A stretch of DNA of 64,000 nt, taken from NCBI RefSeq assembly GCF_013393185.1, contig NZ_QJQX01000042.1, positions 1 to 64,000 on the forward strand, read 5' to 3'. The position numbers were made by a program, and so were the translations under genes. Under the pieces are notes generated by a model. It worked only from the letters and a program-made list of their open reading frames with translations, was not told where the DNA came from and did not search any database. The stretch comes from Sphingobium lactosutens (GTDB lineage: Bacteria; Pseudomonadota; Alphaproteobacteria; Sphingomonadales; Sphingomonadaceae). Each line of letters begins with the position of its first letter. Positions within the stretch are counted from its first letter, which is position 1. Positions 46,955 through 56,011 of the stretch are shown here, one piece after another.

Positions 46955-47008
46955 GCAACATAAAAGAGCGGGAGGCGAAGATCTTCGCCTCCCGCTCTTT
47001 TATGTTGC
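46955..47008. terminator. perfect 54-bp palindrome, bidirectional terminator
   Basis: Two 27-bp arms are exact reverse complements with no loop bases between them (centre at 46981/46982). The inner 12 bp read CGAAGATCTTCG, and the arms contain GAGCGGGAGGCG with AAAA/TTTT on the outside, so each strand gives a GC-rich stem followed by U residues. It separates the convergent TonB receptor and reductase genes. Confidence 0.85.
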
Positions 47009-47049
47009 CGGAAGGAGAGCGGAGATGATCCGCTCCCTTGTCGAAATGC

Positions 47050-49191
47050 TCAGCGCCCCATGGCGGCAACCGCCTCGGCCGCGCCCCGGATCGCGCCCTC
47101 GATATAGGTGACACCGGTACCGTCGCCAATCTCGACCACATCATGGCCCGCATCGCGCAGCGCATTGGCGAGCGTGGAATCTCCATGCGCCCCCATGGCG
47201 ACGACGACATGGTCGGCGGCGACGCTCTGCGCCTCTCCGGACGCACTGGTGAAGCGCACGGCGCCCTTGTCGATGCGGATGTCGTTGGCCCCGGCGAACA
47301 TCGCCACGCCATGCTCGCGCAATTCCGCCAGCACCCGCATCCGCCGCACCAGCAGCAGCCCTCCGCCGAATTTCGGCGCATCGCCCACGATCGTCACGTC
47401 GCGACCGCGCTCCATCAGGAATTCGGCCAATTCGCAACCGACCAGTTCGCCGCCGATGATGACCACCCGCTTGCCCAGCGGCATCCAGCTATGCGTCGCC
47501 TTGCGCACCAGTTCCAGATTGGCTGTCGCGCCGGTCGCGGCGCCGACCTTGGTCGCAAGGCGCGTCGTCCAACTGGTCTTGCGACGGATCGAGGCGCTGT
47601 CCTCGCCCAGCATCATGCCGCGCAGATCATCGCCCGACAGAACGAAATCCTGGTCGCTGCCGGGAATTGGCGGCATGTCGCGCACCGCGCCCGTTGCGAC
47701 GATCACCTTGTCGGGCTTCAGGCTGGCGATCAATGCGGGCGTTGCTTCGGTCTTGAGGCGTATGTCGACCGAGGACTTGCCGATCTCCCGCCGCAGCCAG
47801 TCGAGCAGTCTTTCATTGGGCTCATAGGCCAGCGCCGCAAAGCGCAGCGTCCCGCCCAGCCGGTCCGACTTCTCGATCAATGTCACCCTGGCTCCGGCCT
47901 GACTCAGTCGTCGCGCCGCCTCCATGCCGCCGGGGCCGCCGCCCGCGATGACGACATGACCGGGCACGACGGCCGGAGACCAGTCCAGATCCTCAAAACC
48001 GGTTTCCGATCGGACCGCGCACCGCACCTGCTGGCGCAGATAGGCGGTCGATACGCAGGTATAGCAATAGATGCAGGGGCGGATGTCGTCGGCCCGCCCC
48101 TCGGCCAGCTTCACCGGCAGATCCGGGTCGGCGAGCAATTTGCGCCCCATGGCGAGGAAATCGAACTCGCCGTCGGTCAGCCCCTTCTGTCCGCGGTCCA
48201 GTTCCACCCTGCCCGACGCGATGACCGGAATGGTCACGACCTTCCGGATGGCGGCGGCATATTCCAGGTGGATGCCCGGTTCGTGCGGGATGTTGGAGGC
48301 GGAGTGCAGCTTGCCCTGTCCGACGTCATGATAGGCGGTGATAGTGATGCCGTCGGCCCCGGCGGCTTCCACCATCGGCGCCAGTTCCTTGGCATGATCG
48401 ATGGTGATGCCGTTCTTCTTGCCCATCTCGCGCGAGTCGATCTTGACCCACATCGGGAAGTCAGGGCCGACGGCGTCGCGCACCGCACGCACCACTTCCA
48501 GCAGCAGGCGCGCGCGGCCTTTCAGGTCGCCGCCATAATCATCGGGGCGCGTGTTGGTCGCGGGCGACATGAAGGAGGAGAGGAGATAGCCATGACCGCC
48601 ATGGATCTCGATCCCGTCGAAGCCCGCCGCCTTGGATCGGCGGGCGGCGTCGGCGAACTGCCGGACGGCTAGAGCAATGTCGTCCTTGGTCAGCACCTTG
48701 ATCTGTGGAACGGTACCACCGGCAAAGGCGGCCATTTCTTCCGGCAGAAAATAGTCCGGAAAGTCCCCGGCGAAGGGCGGCGGATAGGCCGGCGCCCAGA
48801 GCGGATGGCCCTGTCCCGCCGAATGGGTGGCGACCAGCCCGCCATGATGCAACTGCGTCGCGATCCGCCCGCCTGCGGCATGGACGGCATCGACCAGCCG
48901 CTTGAGGCCGGGCAGGAAATGGTCGTCGGAAATGGCGGTCTGCCTGGGCTGCACCGCGCCCACAGGCCAGGCGACGCCCATTACGCCGGTCACGATCATG
49001 CCTGCGCCGCCCCTGGCCTGTTCGACATGATAGTCGATCAGCCGCTGGCCGACCGTGCCATCTTCCTCGGCCAGGCTGACGCCCATGGCAGTCACGAAGA
49101 TGCGGTTGGCGACCGTCAGCGTACCGATCCGGCCGGGACTGGACAGGGTGGGATGCCCCGAGGCGGTGCGGGGGGCGGGGGCAGCGGCCAT
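47050..49191 (-). CDS. old-yellow-enzyme / 2,4-dienoyl-CoA-reductase-type NADH:flavin oxidoreductase
   Basis: 713 aa from the ATG at 49191 (AGGAGAGACGA upstream). Residues 20-370 form the FMN TIM barrel (RIGTLTVANRIFVTAMGVSLAEEDG; GFDGIEIHGGHGYLLSSFMSPATNTRPDDYGG). The iron-sulfur cysteines are in CIYCYTCVSTAYLRQQVRC, spaced C-x2-C-x2-C-x11-C where FadH has x2-x3. Then comes a FAD/NAD(P) domain (VVIAGGGPGGMEAARRLSQAGARVTLIEKSDRLGG; VVIIGGELVGCELAEFL). BaiCD and BaiH, which reduce or oxidise delta-4 and delta-6 double bonds of bile acids, share this architecture, so in this setting a steroid C=C reductase is a good guess. Confidence 0.87.
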   Translation of the reverse strand: MAAAPAPRTASGHPTLSSPGRIGTLTVANRIFVTAMGVSLAEEDGTVGQRLIDYHVEQARGGAGMIVTGVMGVAWPVGAVQPRQTAISDDHFLPGLKRLVDAVHAAGGRIATQLHHGGLVATHSAGQGHPLWAPAYPPPFAGDFPDYFLPEEMAAFAGGTVPQIKVLTKDDIALAVRQFADAARRSKAAGFDGIEIHGGHGYLLSSFMSPATNTRPDDYGGDLKGRARLLLEVVRAVRDAVGPDFPMWVKIDSREMGKKNGITIDHAKELAPMVEAAGADGITITAYHDVGQGKLHSASNIPHEPGIHLEYAAAIRKVVTIPVIASGRVELDRGQKGLTDGEFDFLAMGRKLLADPDLPVKLAEGRADDIRPCIYCYTCVSTAYLRQQVRCAVRSETGFEDLDWSPAVVPGHVVIAGGGPGGMEAARRLSQAGARVTLIEKSDRLGGTLRFAALAYEPNERLLDWLRREIGKSSVDIRLKTEATPALIASLKPDKVIVATGAVRDMPPIPGSDQDFVLSGDDLRGMMLGEDSASIRRKTSWTTRLATKVGAATGATANLELVRKATHSWMPLGKRVVIIGGELVGCELAEFLMERGRDVTIVGDAPKFGGGLLLVRRMRVLAELREHGVAMFAGANDIRIDKGAVRFTSASGEAQSVAADHVVVAMGAHGDSTLANALRDAGHDVVEIGDGTGVTYIEGAIRGAAEAVAAMGR

Positions 49192-49309
49192 TCGTCTCTC
49201 CTGAATCATTATATGCGTAAATTTTATCATTTCATATCACGTTTTAAGTTGATAGTCTCAATCAATAATAGTCTATCGCGTAGATATATGCGCGTTTTTG
49301 GAGGTGGAT
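49192..49309. promoter_or_regulatory. divergent promoter with TGCGTA elements
   Basis: The 118-bp gap between the divergent reductase and SnoaL-like genes has TGCGTA at 49214 and CGCGTA at 49277, in AT-rich DNA. It resembles the other steroid-region promoters. Confidence 0.4.
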
Positions 49310-49825
49310 ATGTCGCAGGCATGGCTCGATCGGATCGCGCTGCAGGATCTGGTGATGCGCTATTGCCGGGGATGCGATCGACGCGACTTCGCGCTTGTCC
49401 GCTCGCTCTATCATGACGATGCGATCGATGACCATGGTTCGATGTTTACCGGCGGACCTGACGAGTTCGTCACATGGCTGGCGCAGGTTACGCCGCAGTG
49501 GGACATGATGCGCCACACTATCAGCAACAGCCTGTTCGTGGTCGATGGCGACCGGGCGGAGGGCGAGCATTATGTCGAGGCCTGGCATCGCACATCAGGA
49601 CCGGATGCACGGCAATATATCGTCCTGGGCCGCTATCTCGATCGCTATGAGCGGCGCGATGGCGTTTGGAAATTCACCTATCGCAGTCTGGTTTTCGACC
49701 ATGGATCGATTGTCCAGGTCGCTGTCGACATAATCTCGCAGATGCGGCGCGATGCCCCCAACGGTCGTGCGGATCGCGATGATCCCTCCTTCGCCTATCC
49801 CTTGCTGGCGGGGCTGTCGGCATGA
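49310..49825 (+). CDS. SnoaL-like / NTF2-fold protein
   Basis: 171 aa from the ATG at 49310 (GGAGG 5 nt upstream). IALQDLVMRYCRGCDRRDFALVRSLYHDDAIDDHG is the SnoaL-4 pattern. Tyr18 and Asp23 fall where BaiE has Tyr30 and Asp35, and His69 may match His83. It is therefore a possible second hydratase, dehydratase or isomerase for a steroid intermediate, but the rest of the sequence is less BaiE-like than the 39675 protein. The stop overlaps the alcohol-dehydrogenase start (ATGA). Confidence 0.75.
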   Translation: MSQAWLDRIALQDLVMRYCRGCDRRDFALVRSLYHDDAIDDHGSMFTGGPDEFVTWLAQVTPQWDMMRHTISNSLFVVDGDRAEGEHYVEAWHRTSGPDARQYIVLGRYLDRYERRDGVWKFTYRSLVFDHGSIVQVAVDIISQMRRDAPNGRADRDDPSFAYPLLAGLSA

Positions 49826-50895
49826 GGGCCGCCTTATGGGACGGCGCCGGGCTGGTCGTCAGCGACCGGCTGACGCTGCGGCCGCTGGAGGCCGGGGAAG
49901 TGCGCGTCCGCGTGCAGCGGTCGGGTATCTGCCATAGCGACATTGCGATGATGACGCCGCATCTTCCCGTGCTGCCGATCGTGCTGGGGCATGAGGCCGC
50001 GGGCGAGATCGCCGACCTGGGACCGGGGGTCGAAGGCTGGGCGGTGGGCGATCCTGTTACCGTCGGCACCCAGACACCATGTGGGCAATGCCGCGAATGT
50101 CGCCGCGGCGAGCCGCATAATTGCGATATCAACTGGGGGGTCGACCCCGCTTTTCCCTTCATGCTGGACGGCAGGCCTGTCGCATCCTTCGCCAACGTCT
50201 CCTCCTTTGCCGGGGAGATAGTGGTGAAAGCATCGCAGATCTTCGCGATTGACGGTCTTCCGCTTGAACAAGCTGCGCTGATCGGCTGTGCGGTGTCAAC
50301 CGGGGTCTGCGCATCGCGGACGCTGGGACGGGCAGGTCCGGGTGACAAGGTGGCGGTGTTCGGCGTTGGCGGGATCGGCGTCAACGCTATTCAGGGCGCC
50401 GTCCAGAGCGGGGCTGCCGTGATTGCGGTCGATGCCAATCCCGCGAAGGAGGCAGTGGCGCGACAGTTCGGCGCTATCGGCTTCATTCTGGCCGACCAAA
50501 TGCAGAACAGCGACGATGCGGCAGCAAGGCTGGCGGCGGCGCATGGCCCGATCGACCTCGTGGTCGAATGCAGCGGTTCCGTCGCGGCGATCGAAACCGC
50601 GCTCCGCTGCATCAAGCGTGGCGGCCGGGTGGTGCTGATCGGCATGTCGAAACCGGGATCGCAGGCGGCGCTGCCGCTCGACCGTTTCGTCATGGGTGGG
50701 GAGGTGATCGCGACGATGAACGGCGGCGCGGTGCCTGCCCGCGACTATCCCGACCTCATCGCCCAGGCGCGGGACGGGCGTTTGAACCTTGCCGATCAGG
50801 TGAGTGGGGTCTGGCCGCTGGACAGGATTGGGGAGGCGATAGCTGCACTCAAGGCGGGCGAAGTCACCCGTGCCCTGGTCGATCACGAATTATGA
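49822..50895 (+). CDS. zinc-containing alcohol dehydrogenase (class III-like)
   Basis: 357 aa. Catalytic zinc ligands are in SGICHSDIAM, GHEAAG and GCAVSTGVCA; the structural zinc cysteines CGQCRECRRGEPHNC (C-x2-C-x2-C-x7-C) are complete; the NAD motif is GVGGIGVNAIQG. The size and CAVSTG loop resemble the class III/NDMA-dependent group. It is translationally coupled to the SnoaL-like gene and followed by a DUF1214 gene 16 bp later. It probably oxidises an alcohol or aldehyde of a side chain, or a hydroxyl on the nucleus. Confidence 0.88.
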   Translation: MRAALWDGAGLVVSDRLTLRPLEAGEVRVRVQRSGICHSDIAMMTPHLPVLPIVLGHEAAGEIADLGPGVEGWAVGDPVTVGTQTPCGQCRECRRGEPHNCDINWGVDPAFPFMLDGRPVASFANVSSFAGEIVVKASQIFAIDGLPLEQAALIGCAVSTGVCASRTLGRAGPGDKVAVFGVGGIGVNAIQGAVQSGAAVIAVDANPAKEAVARQFGAIGFILADQMQNSDDAAARLAAAHGPIDLVVECSGSVAAIETALRCIKRGGRVVLIGMSKPGSQAALPLDRFVMGGEVIATMNGGAVPARDYPDLIAQARDGRLNLADQVSGVWPLDRIGEAIAALKAGEVTRALVDHEL

Positions 50896-50911
50896 CCTCA
50901 TCAGGAAGGAA

Positions 50912-51991
50912 ATGACCATGGAAGACGTCCGACTGTCGGCAACCTGGCGTAATTTCTGCGATCGGCTGGCGCAGGCGGGAGAGGTTCTCGACCGGTCGGC
51001 TGCGCCGGGCACACCGATCGATCAGGCCGAGGGGCTGCGCTACCTCTCACGGCTGACGCGCACTGCGCTCAATATGCTGGTCGACTCCAGCGATCCCGAT
51101 TTCCCGCGCCTTTTCCTGCTGTGCGACGACGCCATCAAGATCGGCGCGGACAATCCCGACAATCTTTACCAGCAGATCGTCGTGCGCGGCGATCGCGACT
51201 ATCGCATCACCGGTCAGTGCAACAGCGTTCCTTATTTCTCGATAGGGTCGAAGGCGAACCGCTATGCGATCGACGGAACCATGGCCTCGACCGGCGAGAT
51301 CGAACTGGCCGACATGGACATCGGTCCCGACGGCACGTTCGAGATAATCGCAAGCAAGACCGAAAAGCCCGGCAACTGGCTGCCCATGGCCGACGACAGC
51401 ACATTGCTCATCATCCGCCAGACCTTCAATGACAAGAAGGCGGAAGTTGCGGCCGATGTGCGGGTCGAACGGATCGGTGAAGGGCCTGCGGTGCCCGCGA
51501 TCCTGACGCCGGAAACGATCCAGGCGCAACTGAGTGGCGCGGCGGCCTGGGTGCGGGGGACAGCGAACATTTTCGCTGATTGGGCTCAATGGTTCATGGA
51601 GCAGCCCAACCGCATCTATGAGGGCAAGGACCAGACGGTCTACCAGCGCGCGGGCGGCGATCCGAAAATATGGTACGGCCACATCTATTACGACCTCGCG
51701 CCCGATGAGGCGCTGGTCATCACCGCCACGCCGCCGCCATGCCGCTTCTGGAATTTCCAGATCGACAATTGGTGGATGGAATCGATGGACCATGTGAACC
51801 GCAAGGTCTGGGTCAATGGCGCACAGGCGATATATGAAGCGGATGGCAGCGTCATCCTCGTCTGTGCCGATCGCGATCCGGGCTATGGCAACTGGATTGA
51901 CCTGTCGGGGCATCGCAGTGGCACCGGCCTGTGGCGCTGGATCGAGGCGAGCGAGCATCCCGTTCCGCAATGCCGGGTGGTGAAGCTCTGA
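50912..51991 (+). CDS. DUF1214-domain protein
   Basis: 359 aa. The C-terminal half carries the DUF1214 pattern (DEALVITATPPPCRFWNFQIDNWWMESMDHVNRKVWVNGAQ, then GSVILVCADRDPGYGNWIDLSGHRSGTGLWRW). There is no recognisable catalytic motif or signal peptide. I use ATG 50912 after AGGAAGGA; ATG 50918 is equally possible. DUF1214 proteins are found beside alcohol dehydrogenases and CoA-pathway genes in actinobacteria and sphingomonads; their function is not known. It is the last gene of the three-gene operon and is followed by a large hairpin. Confidence 0.78.
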   Translation: MTMEDVRLSATWRNFCDRLAQAGEVLDRSAAPGTPIDQAEGLRYLSRLTRTALNMLVDSSDPDFPRLFLLCDDAIKIGADNPDNLYQQIVVRGDRDYRITGQCNSVPYFSIGSKANRYAIDGTMASTGEIELADMDIGPDGTFEIIASKTEKPGNWLPMADDSTLLIIRQTFNDKKAEVAADVRVERIGEGPAVPAILTPETIQAQLSGAAAWVRGTANIFADWAQWFMEQPNRIYEGKDQTVYQRAGGDPKIWYGHIYYDLAPDEALVITATPPPCRFWNFQIDNWWMESMDHVNRKVWVNGAQAIYEADGSVILVCADRDPGYGNWIDLSGHRSGTGLWRWIEASEHPVPQCRVVKL

Positions 51992-52006
51992 CGACCGTCT
52001 GAACGG

Positions 52007-52063
52007 CTTCCCGTGGCAGGTGCCAGCGGCGAGAGTCGCCATCGCCACCTGCGCAACGGGAAG
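52007..52063. terminator. large branched hairpin between convergent genes
   Basis: Nested inverted repeats CTTCCCGT/ACGGGAAG, GCAGGTG/CACCTGC and GGCGA/TCGCC stack into one long stem between the DUF1214 gene and the convergent CoA ligase gene. It has no long T-run, so termination efficiency is uncertain. Confidence 0.6.
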
Positions 52064-52083
52064 GCAGCCCGACCGCGTCCTTC

Positions 52084-53649
52084 CTATTCTTCCTGCCGTT
52101 CCAGATCGCGAAGCGCGGTGCGCAGCACCTTGCCGCCGGCATTGCGGGGCAGAGCGTCGATGAAGGCGACCCGGCGGGGCGCCTTGTAATTGGCCATATG
52201 CGCCCTTGCCCAGCCGATGATCGCACGCTCGTCCGCCTGCTGGCCCGGGCGCAGCACGACGAACGCCTTGCCGACCTCGCCCAGCCGTTCGTCGGCGATG
52301 CCGATCACGGCCGCCGTTTCAATGGCGGGGTGGGCAGCGAGCAGGCTCTCGATCTCGGCGGGATAGCAGTTGAAGCCGCCGGAAATATACATGTCCTTCT
52401 TGCGATCGGTAATGGCCAGATAGCCGCGCGGGTCGATCGTCCCGATGTCGCCGCTGTGCAGCCAGCCGTCGGCATCGATCGCCTCCGCCGTGGCCGCCGG
52501 ATCGTCCAGATAGCCCTGCATCACCGAAGGCCCGCGAATCCACAATTCGCCGGTCTCGCCCCGCCGCAGGTCGCGGCCAGCCTCGTCGACGCAGCGTATC
52601 TCGATGCCGGGCAGCGGATAGCCGCACGTGTGCGCTACCGTGTCGGAATCGTCGCCCTGCCGGGTCATGGCGATGGCGCCGCATTCGGTCATGCCATAGC
52701 CGTTGACGATATTGGACATGCCCAGTTCCTGTCGCATCCGTTCGACCAGCATGGGCGCGACCGGTGCTGCACCCGTCACCGCGACGCGCAGCGAGGAAAA
52801 GTCACGCGGCTTTTCTCCCGCCAGTTCCTGCAACAGCGTCACATAGATGGTCGGCGGTCCGGGCAGGAAGCTGATCCTGTTCTGCTCGATCTGGCGGACC
52901 ATTTCGGCGCCGTCGAACATCGCCATCGGCAGGATCGTCGCGCCGCGGGTGAAGCAGACGACCCAGCCCGCCTTGTAGCCGAAGGTATGGAAGAAGGGAT
53001 TGACGATCAGATAGCGATCCCCCGCGCGCAGATCGACGCGGACCGCCCAGTCGCCGAAAATCTGCACGGCCTGCGCGTGCGCAGTCAGAACGCCCTTGGG
53101 CCGGCCGGTGGTGCCGGAGGTGAAGATGATGTCGCTGATGTCGCCGCCGCTGATGCGCGACAGCGCTTCGTCCACGGCCGGATCGGCCGCGCCCCGGCCG
53201 CGCGCGACGAAGGCGTCCCACTGGGTGTCGATCAGGACGCTTTCCAGAAGGTCAGGCATATCCTCGCCAGCGATCAGCGCGCGATAGTCGGTGTCGAGGA
53301 AATGTTCCGGCACGAACAGCAGCTTTGCTTTCGAGCGGCGGAGGATGTCGGCGGCTTCCTGCCCCTTGAAGCGGGTGTTGAGCGGCACGATGGCCGCGCC
53401 CACGCTTTGCGCGCCCAGTGCCGCCAATATCCAGGTCCGGTCATTGGGCGCCCAGATGGCGATGCGGTCGCCATGGCGCAGGCCGCAGGCGAGGAAGGCG
53501 GAGGCGGCCGCCCGCGCATCGGCCCAGACCTGCGCAAAGCTCCAATGCTGGTCGCCCTCGATGATCCCCGGCTGGTCGGGCCAGCGCTCCGCCGCCGCCT
53601 TGGCCGCATGGGGGATAGTGTGGGGCCAGGTGCCCATTTCTTCGGTCAT
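52084..53649 (-). CDS. FadD3-like acyl-CoA ligase
   Basis: 521 aa from the ATG at 53649 (MTEEMGTWPHTIPHAAK). P-loop IIFTSGTTGRPKGVLTAHAQ, VNGYGMTECGAIAM, DGWLHSGDIGTIDPRGYLAITDRKKDMYISGGFN and the C-terminal Lys in RNAGGKVLRTALRDL are intact. In motif style it resembles FadD3, which activates the hexahydroindanone propionate left after steroid A/B-ring removal. The ligase is the last gene of a 13-gene operon with a FadA6-like thiolase and a ketosteroid isomerase, which supports this. A ligase for the steroid side chain is the main alternative. The start overlaps the stop of the upstream acyl-CoA dehydrogenase gene. Confidence 0.85.
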   Translation of the reverse strand: MTEEMGTWPHTIPHAAKAAAERWPDQPGIIEGDQHWSFAQVWADARAAASAFLACGLRHGDRIAIWAPNDRTWILAALGAQSVGAAIVPLNTRFKGQEAADILRRSKAKLLFVPEHFLDTDYRALIAGEDMPDLLESVLIDTQWDAFVARGRGAADPAVDEALSRISGGDISDIIFTSGTTGRPKGVLTAHAQAVQIFGDWAVRVDLRAGDRYLIVNPFFHTFGYKAGWVVCFTRGATILPMAMFDGAEMVRQIEQNRISFLPGPPTIYVTLLQELAGEKPRDFSSLRVAVTGAAPVAPMLVERMRQELGMSNIVNGYGMTECGAIAMTRQGDDSDTVAHTCGYPLPGIEIRCVDEAGRDLRRGETGELWIRGPSVMQGYLDDPAATAEAIDADGWLHSGDIGTIDPRGYLAITDRKKDMYISGGFNCYPAEIESLLAAHPAIETAAVIGIADERLGEVGKAFVVLRPGQQADERAIIGWARAHMANYKAPRRVAFIDALPRNAGGKVLRTALRDLERQEE

Positions 53650-54806
53650 CCGCGCGGCTCCCTTGGCAGTCCGAGGCCGCGCTCGGAGATGATGTTGCGC
53701 TGGATCTGGTCGGTGCCGGCATAGATGGTGTCGGACCGGCTCATCAGATACATGGATGTGAGGCTGTCGAACCGCTCCTCGTCGATGCCGATCTCGCCTT
53801 CCTGCCCTCGCACATCCATCGCCAGTTCGCCCAGCGCCTTGTGCCATTGTGACCAGTAGAGCTTGTAGGTGTAGGCTGCGCCCGACAGCGTTTCATCCGA
53901 CAGCATCCGCAGGCCGTTATAGCGCATGATCTTCAGGCCCGCATGGGCATGGGCGATCCGCTGGCGGATGAGCGGATTGGCGGCCTGACCGTTCGCTTTG
54001 GCGGCGGCGATGATGGCGTCCAGCTCGTTGCGGAAGTGCATCTGCTGGGCGAGCGTCGACACGCCGCGCTCGAAGCCGAGCAGCGTCATCGCCACCTTCC
54101 AGCCCTCGCCCTCCGCCCCGATCCGGTCGATGGTGAGGGCCTCCGCCCCGTCGAAGAAAACCTCGGCGAACTCCGCCTCGCCGGTCATCTGGCGGATGGG
54201 GCGGGGGGTGACGCCGGGCTGGTCCATCGGCACCATCAGGAAGGAGAGACCCTTGTTGCCTACGCTCCCCGGCTGCGTGCGGGCGACCACGAAGCACCAG
54301 TCCGCGATCATGCCCATCGATGTCCAGATCTTCTGTCCGTCGACGATGTAGCGATCGCCCTCCCGCCGCGCCTTGGTCTTGACGTTGGCAAGGTCGGAGC
54401 CTGCGCCCGGCTCCGAATAGCCCTGGCACCAGATCGCACGGCCATGGGCGATGTCGGGCAGGAAGCGCGCCTTCTGCTCCTCTGTGCCCATCGCCAGTAG
54501 CGTCGGCCCCAGCAACTCGACACCCAGATGGCCGACGCGGGGAGGGGCTTTGGCACGGGCATATTCCTCCGCGAAGATCACCTGCTCCGCGATGGAGGCG
54601 CCTCTGCCGCCCCATTGTTCCGGCCAGCCGACGACGCTCCAGCGCGCCTCGCCCAGCGCGGTTTCCCAATCGCGGCGTTCCTCGACATGGTCCATCTGGC
54701 TGGTCTGGCCGCGCAGCGCCTTGAAGGGGCCGGACAGTTGATCGTTCAGCCAGCCGGCCGCTTCCGCGCGGAACGCCTTGAGTTCAGGGGCGAAGGCGAG
54801 TTGCAT
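53646..54806 (-). CDS. acyl-CoA dehydrogenase, large-type subunit
   Basis: 386 aa from the ATG at 54806, which overlaps the thiolase stop. Motifs: WCQGYSEPGAGSDLANVKTKARREGDRYIVDGQKIWTSMG and the C-terminal SDTIYAGTDQIQRNIISERGLGLPR. The IYAGTDQIQ end is that of steroid-type FadE enzymes (FadE26-like), in which the MCAD glutamate is replaced by Ala and a helix-G acid is used. Such proteins work as alpha2-beta2 with a smaller partner; here the 57643 gene product is the likely partner. Substrate is probably a steroid side-chain or indanone acyl-CoA. Confidence 0.88.
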   Translation of the reverse strand: MQLAFAPELKAFRAEAAGWLNDQLSGPFKALRGQTSQMDHVEERRDWETALGEARWSVVGWPEQWGGRGASIAEQVIFAEEYARAKAPPRVGHLGVELLGPTLLAMGTEEQKARFLPDIAHGRAIWCQGYSEPGAGSDLANVKTKARREGDRYIVDGQKIWTSMGMIADWCFVVARTQPGSVGNKGLSFLMVPMDQPGVTPRPIRQMTGEAEFAEVFFDGAEALTIDRIGAEGEGWKVAMTLLGFERGVSTLAQQMHFRNELDAIIAAAKANGQAANPLIRQRIAHAHAGLKIMRYNGLRMLSDETLSGAAYTYKLYWSQWHKALGELAMDVRGQEGEIGIDEERFDSLTSMYLMSRSDTIYAGTDQIQRNIISERGLGLPREPRG

Positions 54807-56008
54807 CAGGCGACCTCGAACAATCCGGCCGCGCCCATGCCGCCCGCGACGCACATCGACACCACGACATAGCGGACGCCCCGGCGCTTGCCCTCGATCA
54901 GCGCATGGCCGACCAGCCGCGAACCCGTCATGCCGAAGGGATGGCCGATGGCGATGCCGCCGCCATTGACGTTCAGCTTGTCGGGGTCGATCTCCAGCTT
55001 CTGCTGGCAATAGACGGCCTGAGACGCGAAGGCCTCATTGATTTCCCACAGGCCGATGTCCTCGATCTTCAGCCCCGCCCGGGCAAGCAATTTGGGGATG
55101 GCGAACACCGGGCCGATGCCCATTTCATCCGCGCCGCAACCCGCGACCTGGAAGCCGCGATAGACACCCAGCACCGGTAGGCCTTCCTTCTGCGCGGTGG
55201 CCAGGTCCATGACGACCTGTGCCGAGGCGCCATCGGACAGCTGGCTGGCATTACCCGCCGTCACATGGCGGCCTTCCTTGACGACGTCGCCATTTTTGAA
55301 CACGGGCTTCAGTTCCGACAGCTTTTCATAGGTCGTCCCGGCGCGGATGCCTTCGTCAGCCATCAGCAGCAGCTCTTCCTTGCCGCTTTCCTTGCCTTCC
55401 TTGTCGAACAGCGCCTTGGTGAGCGCGATAGGCACGATCTCCGCATCGAACCTGCCCGCAGCCTGCGCGGCGGCGGCGCGTTGTTGCGACAATGCGGCGA
55501 AGCGGTCCTGCGCCTCGCGGCCGATGCCATAGCGGTCCGCGACGATCTCGGCCGTCTCGATCATCGCCATATAGGCGTAAGGGTCGCGCTGCTTCACGAA
55601 CTCGGAACGGTTGCGGAAATTGGGATAATGTTTGTCGATGGTCAGCGACACATTCTCCGCCCCGCCCGCCACCGCGACGTCGATCTCGTCGCACATGATT
55701 GAGCGCGCGGCAAAGGCGAGCGCATTAAGGCCCGAGGAGCATTTGCGGTCCATCGCAAAGCCGGCGGTCGTGTCGGGCAACACCGACCCATGCACGGCCA
55801 GCCGGCCCAAATTATAGCTTTGCGTGTTCCACTGGTTGGCGACGCCCAGATAGACGTCGTCGACGCGGGCCGGATCGATGCCGGCGCGCTCGACGGCGGC
55901 ATTGACGACATGGGCCGCCATGACGGGCGCCTCGGTATCGTTGAAGGCGCCGCGATAGGCCTTGCCGACGCAGGTGCGGGCGGTGGAGATGATGGCTGCT
56001 TCACGCAT
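54806..56008 (-). CDS. thiolase (acetyl-CoA acyltransferase)
   Basis: 400 aa. Nucleophilic Cys in [17 protein letters not shown], His in [18 protein letters not shown] and Cys in [15 protein letters not shown]. The middle contains an unusual [30 protein letters not shown] stretch. It is not FadA6-like (that pattern is in the 60692 gene), so the operon has two distinct thiolases. It sits between the isomerase gene (3-bp gap) and the acyl-CoA dehydrogenase. It likely removes an acetyl- or propionyl-CoA at a different cycle. Confidence 0.9.
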   Translation of the reverse strand: MREAAIISTARTCVGKAYRGAFNDTEAPVMAAHVVNAAVERAGIDPARVDDVYLGVANQWNTQSYNLGRLAVHGSVLPDTTAGFAMDRKCSSGLNALAFAARSIMCDEIDVAVAGGAENVSLTIDKHYPNFRNRSEFVKQRDPYAYMAMIETAEIVADRYGIGREAQDRFAALSQQRAAAAQAAGRFDAEIVPIALTKALFDKEGKESGKEELLLMADEGIRAGTTYEKLSELKPVFKNGDVVKEGRHVTAGNASQLSDGASAQVVMDLATAQKEGLPVLGVYRGFQVAGCGADEMGIGPVFAIPKLLARAGLKIEDIGLWEINEAFASQAVYCQQKLEIDPDKLNVNGGGIAIGHPFGMTGSRLVGHALIEGKRRGVRYVVVSMCVAGGMGAAGLFEVA

Positions 56009-56011
56009 GTC

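Noticed and set aside
47038..48672. Plus-strand frame opposite the OYE-type reductase
   Set aside because: Composition is that of an antisense shadow; it begins just beyond the perfect palindrome and has no ribosome site.
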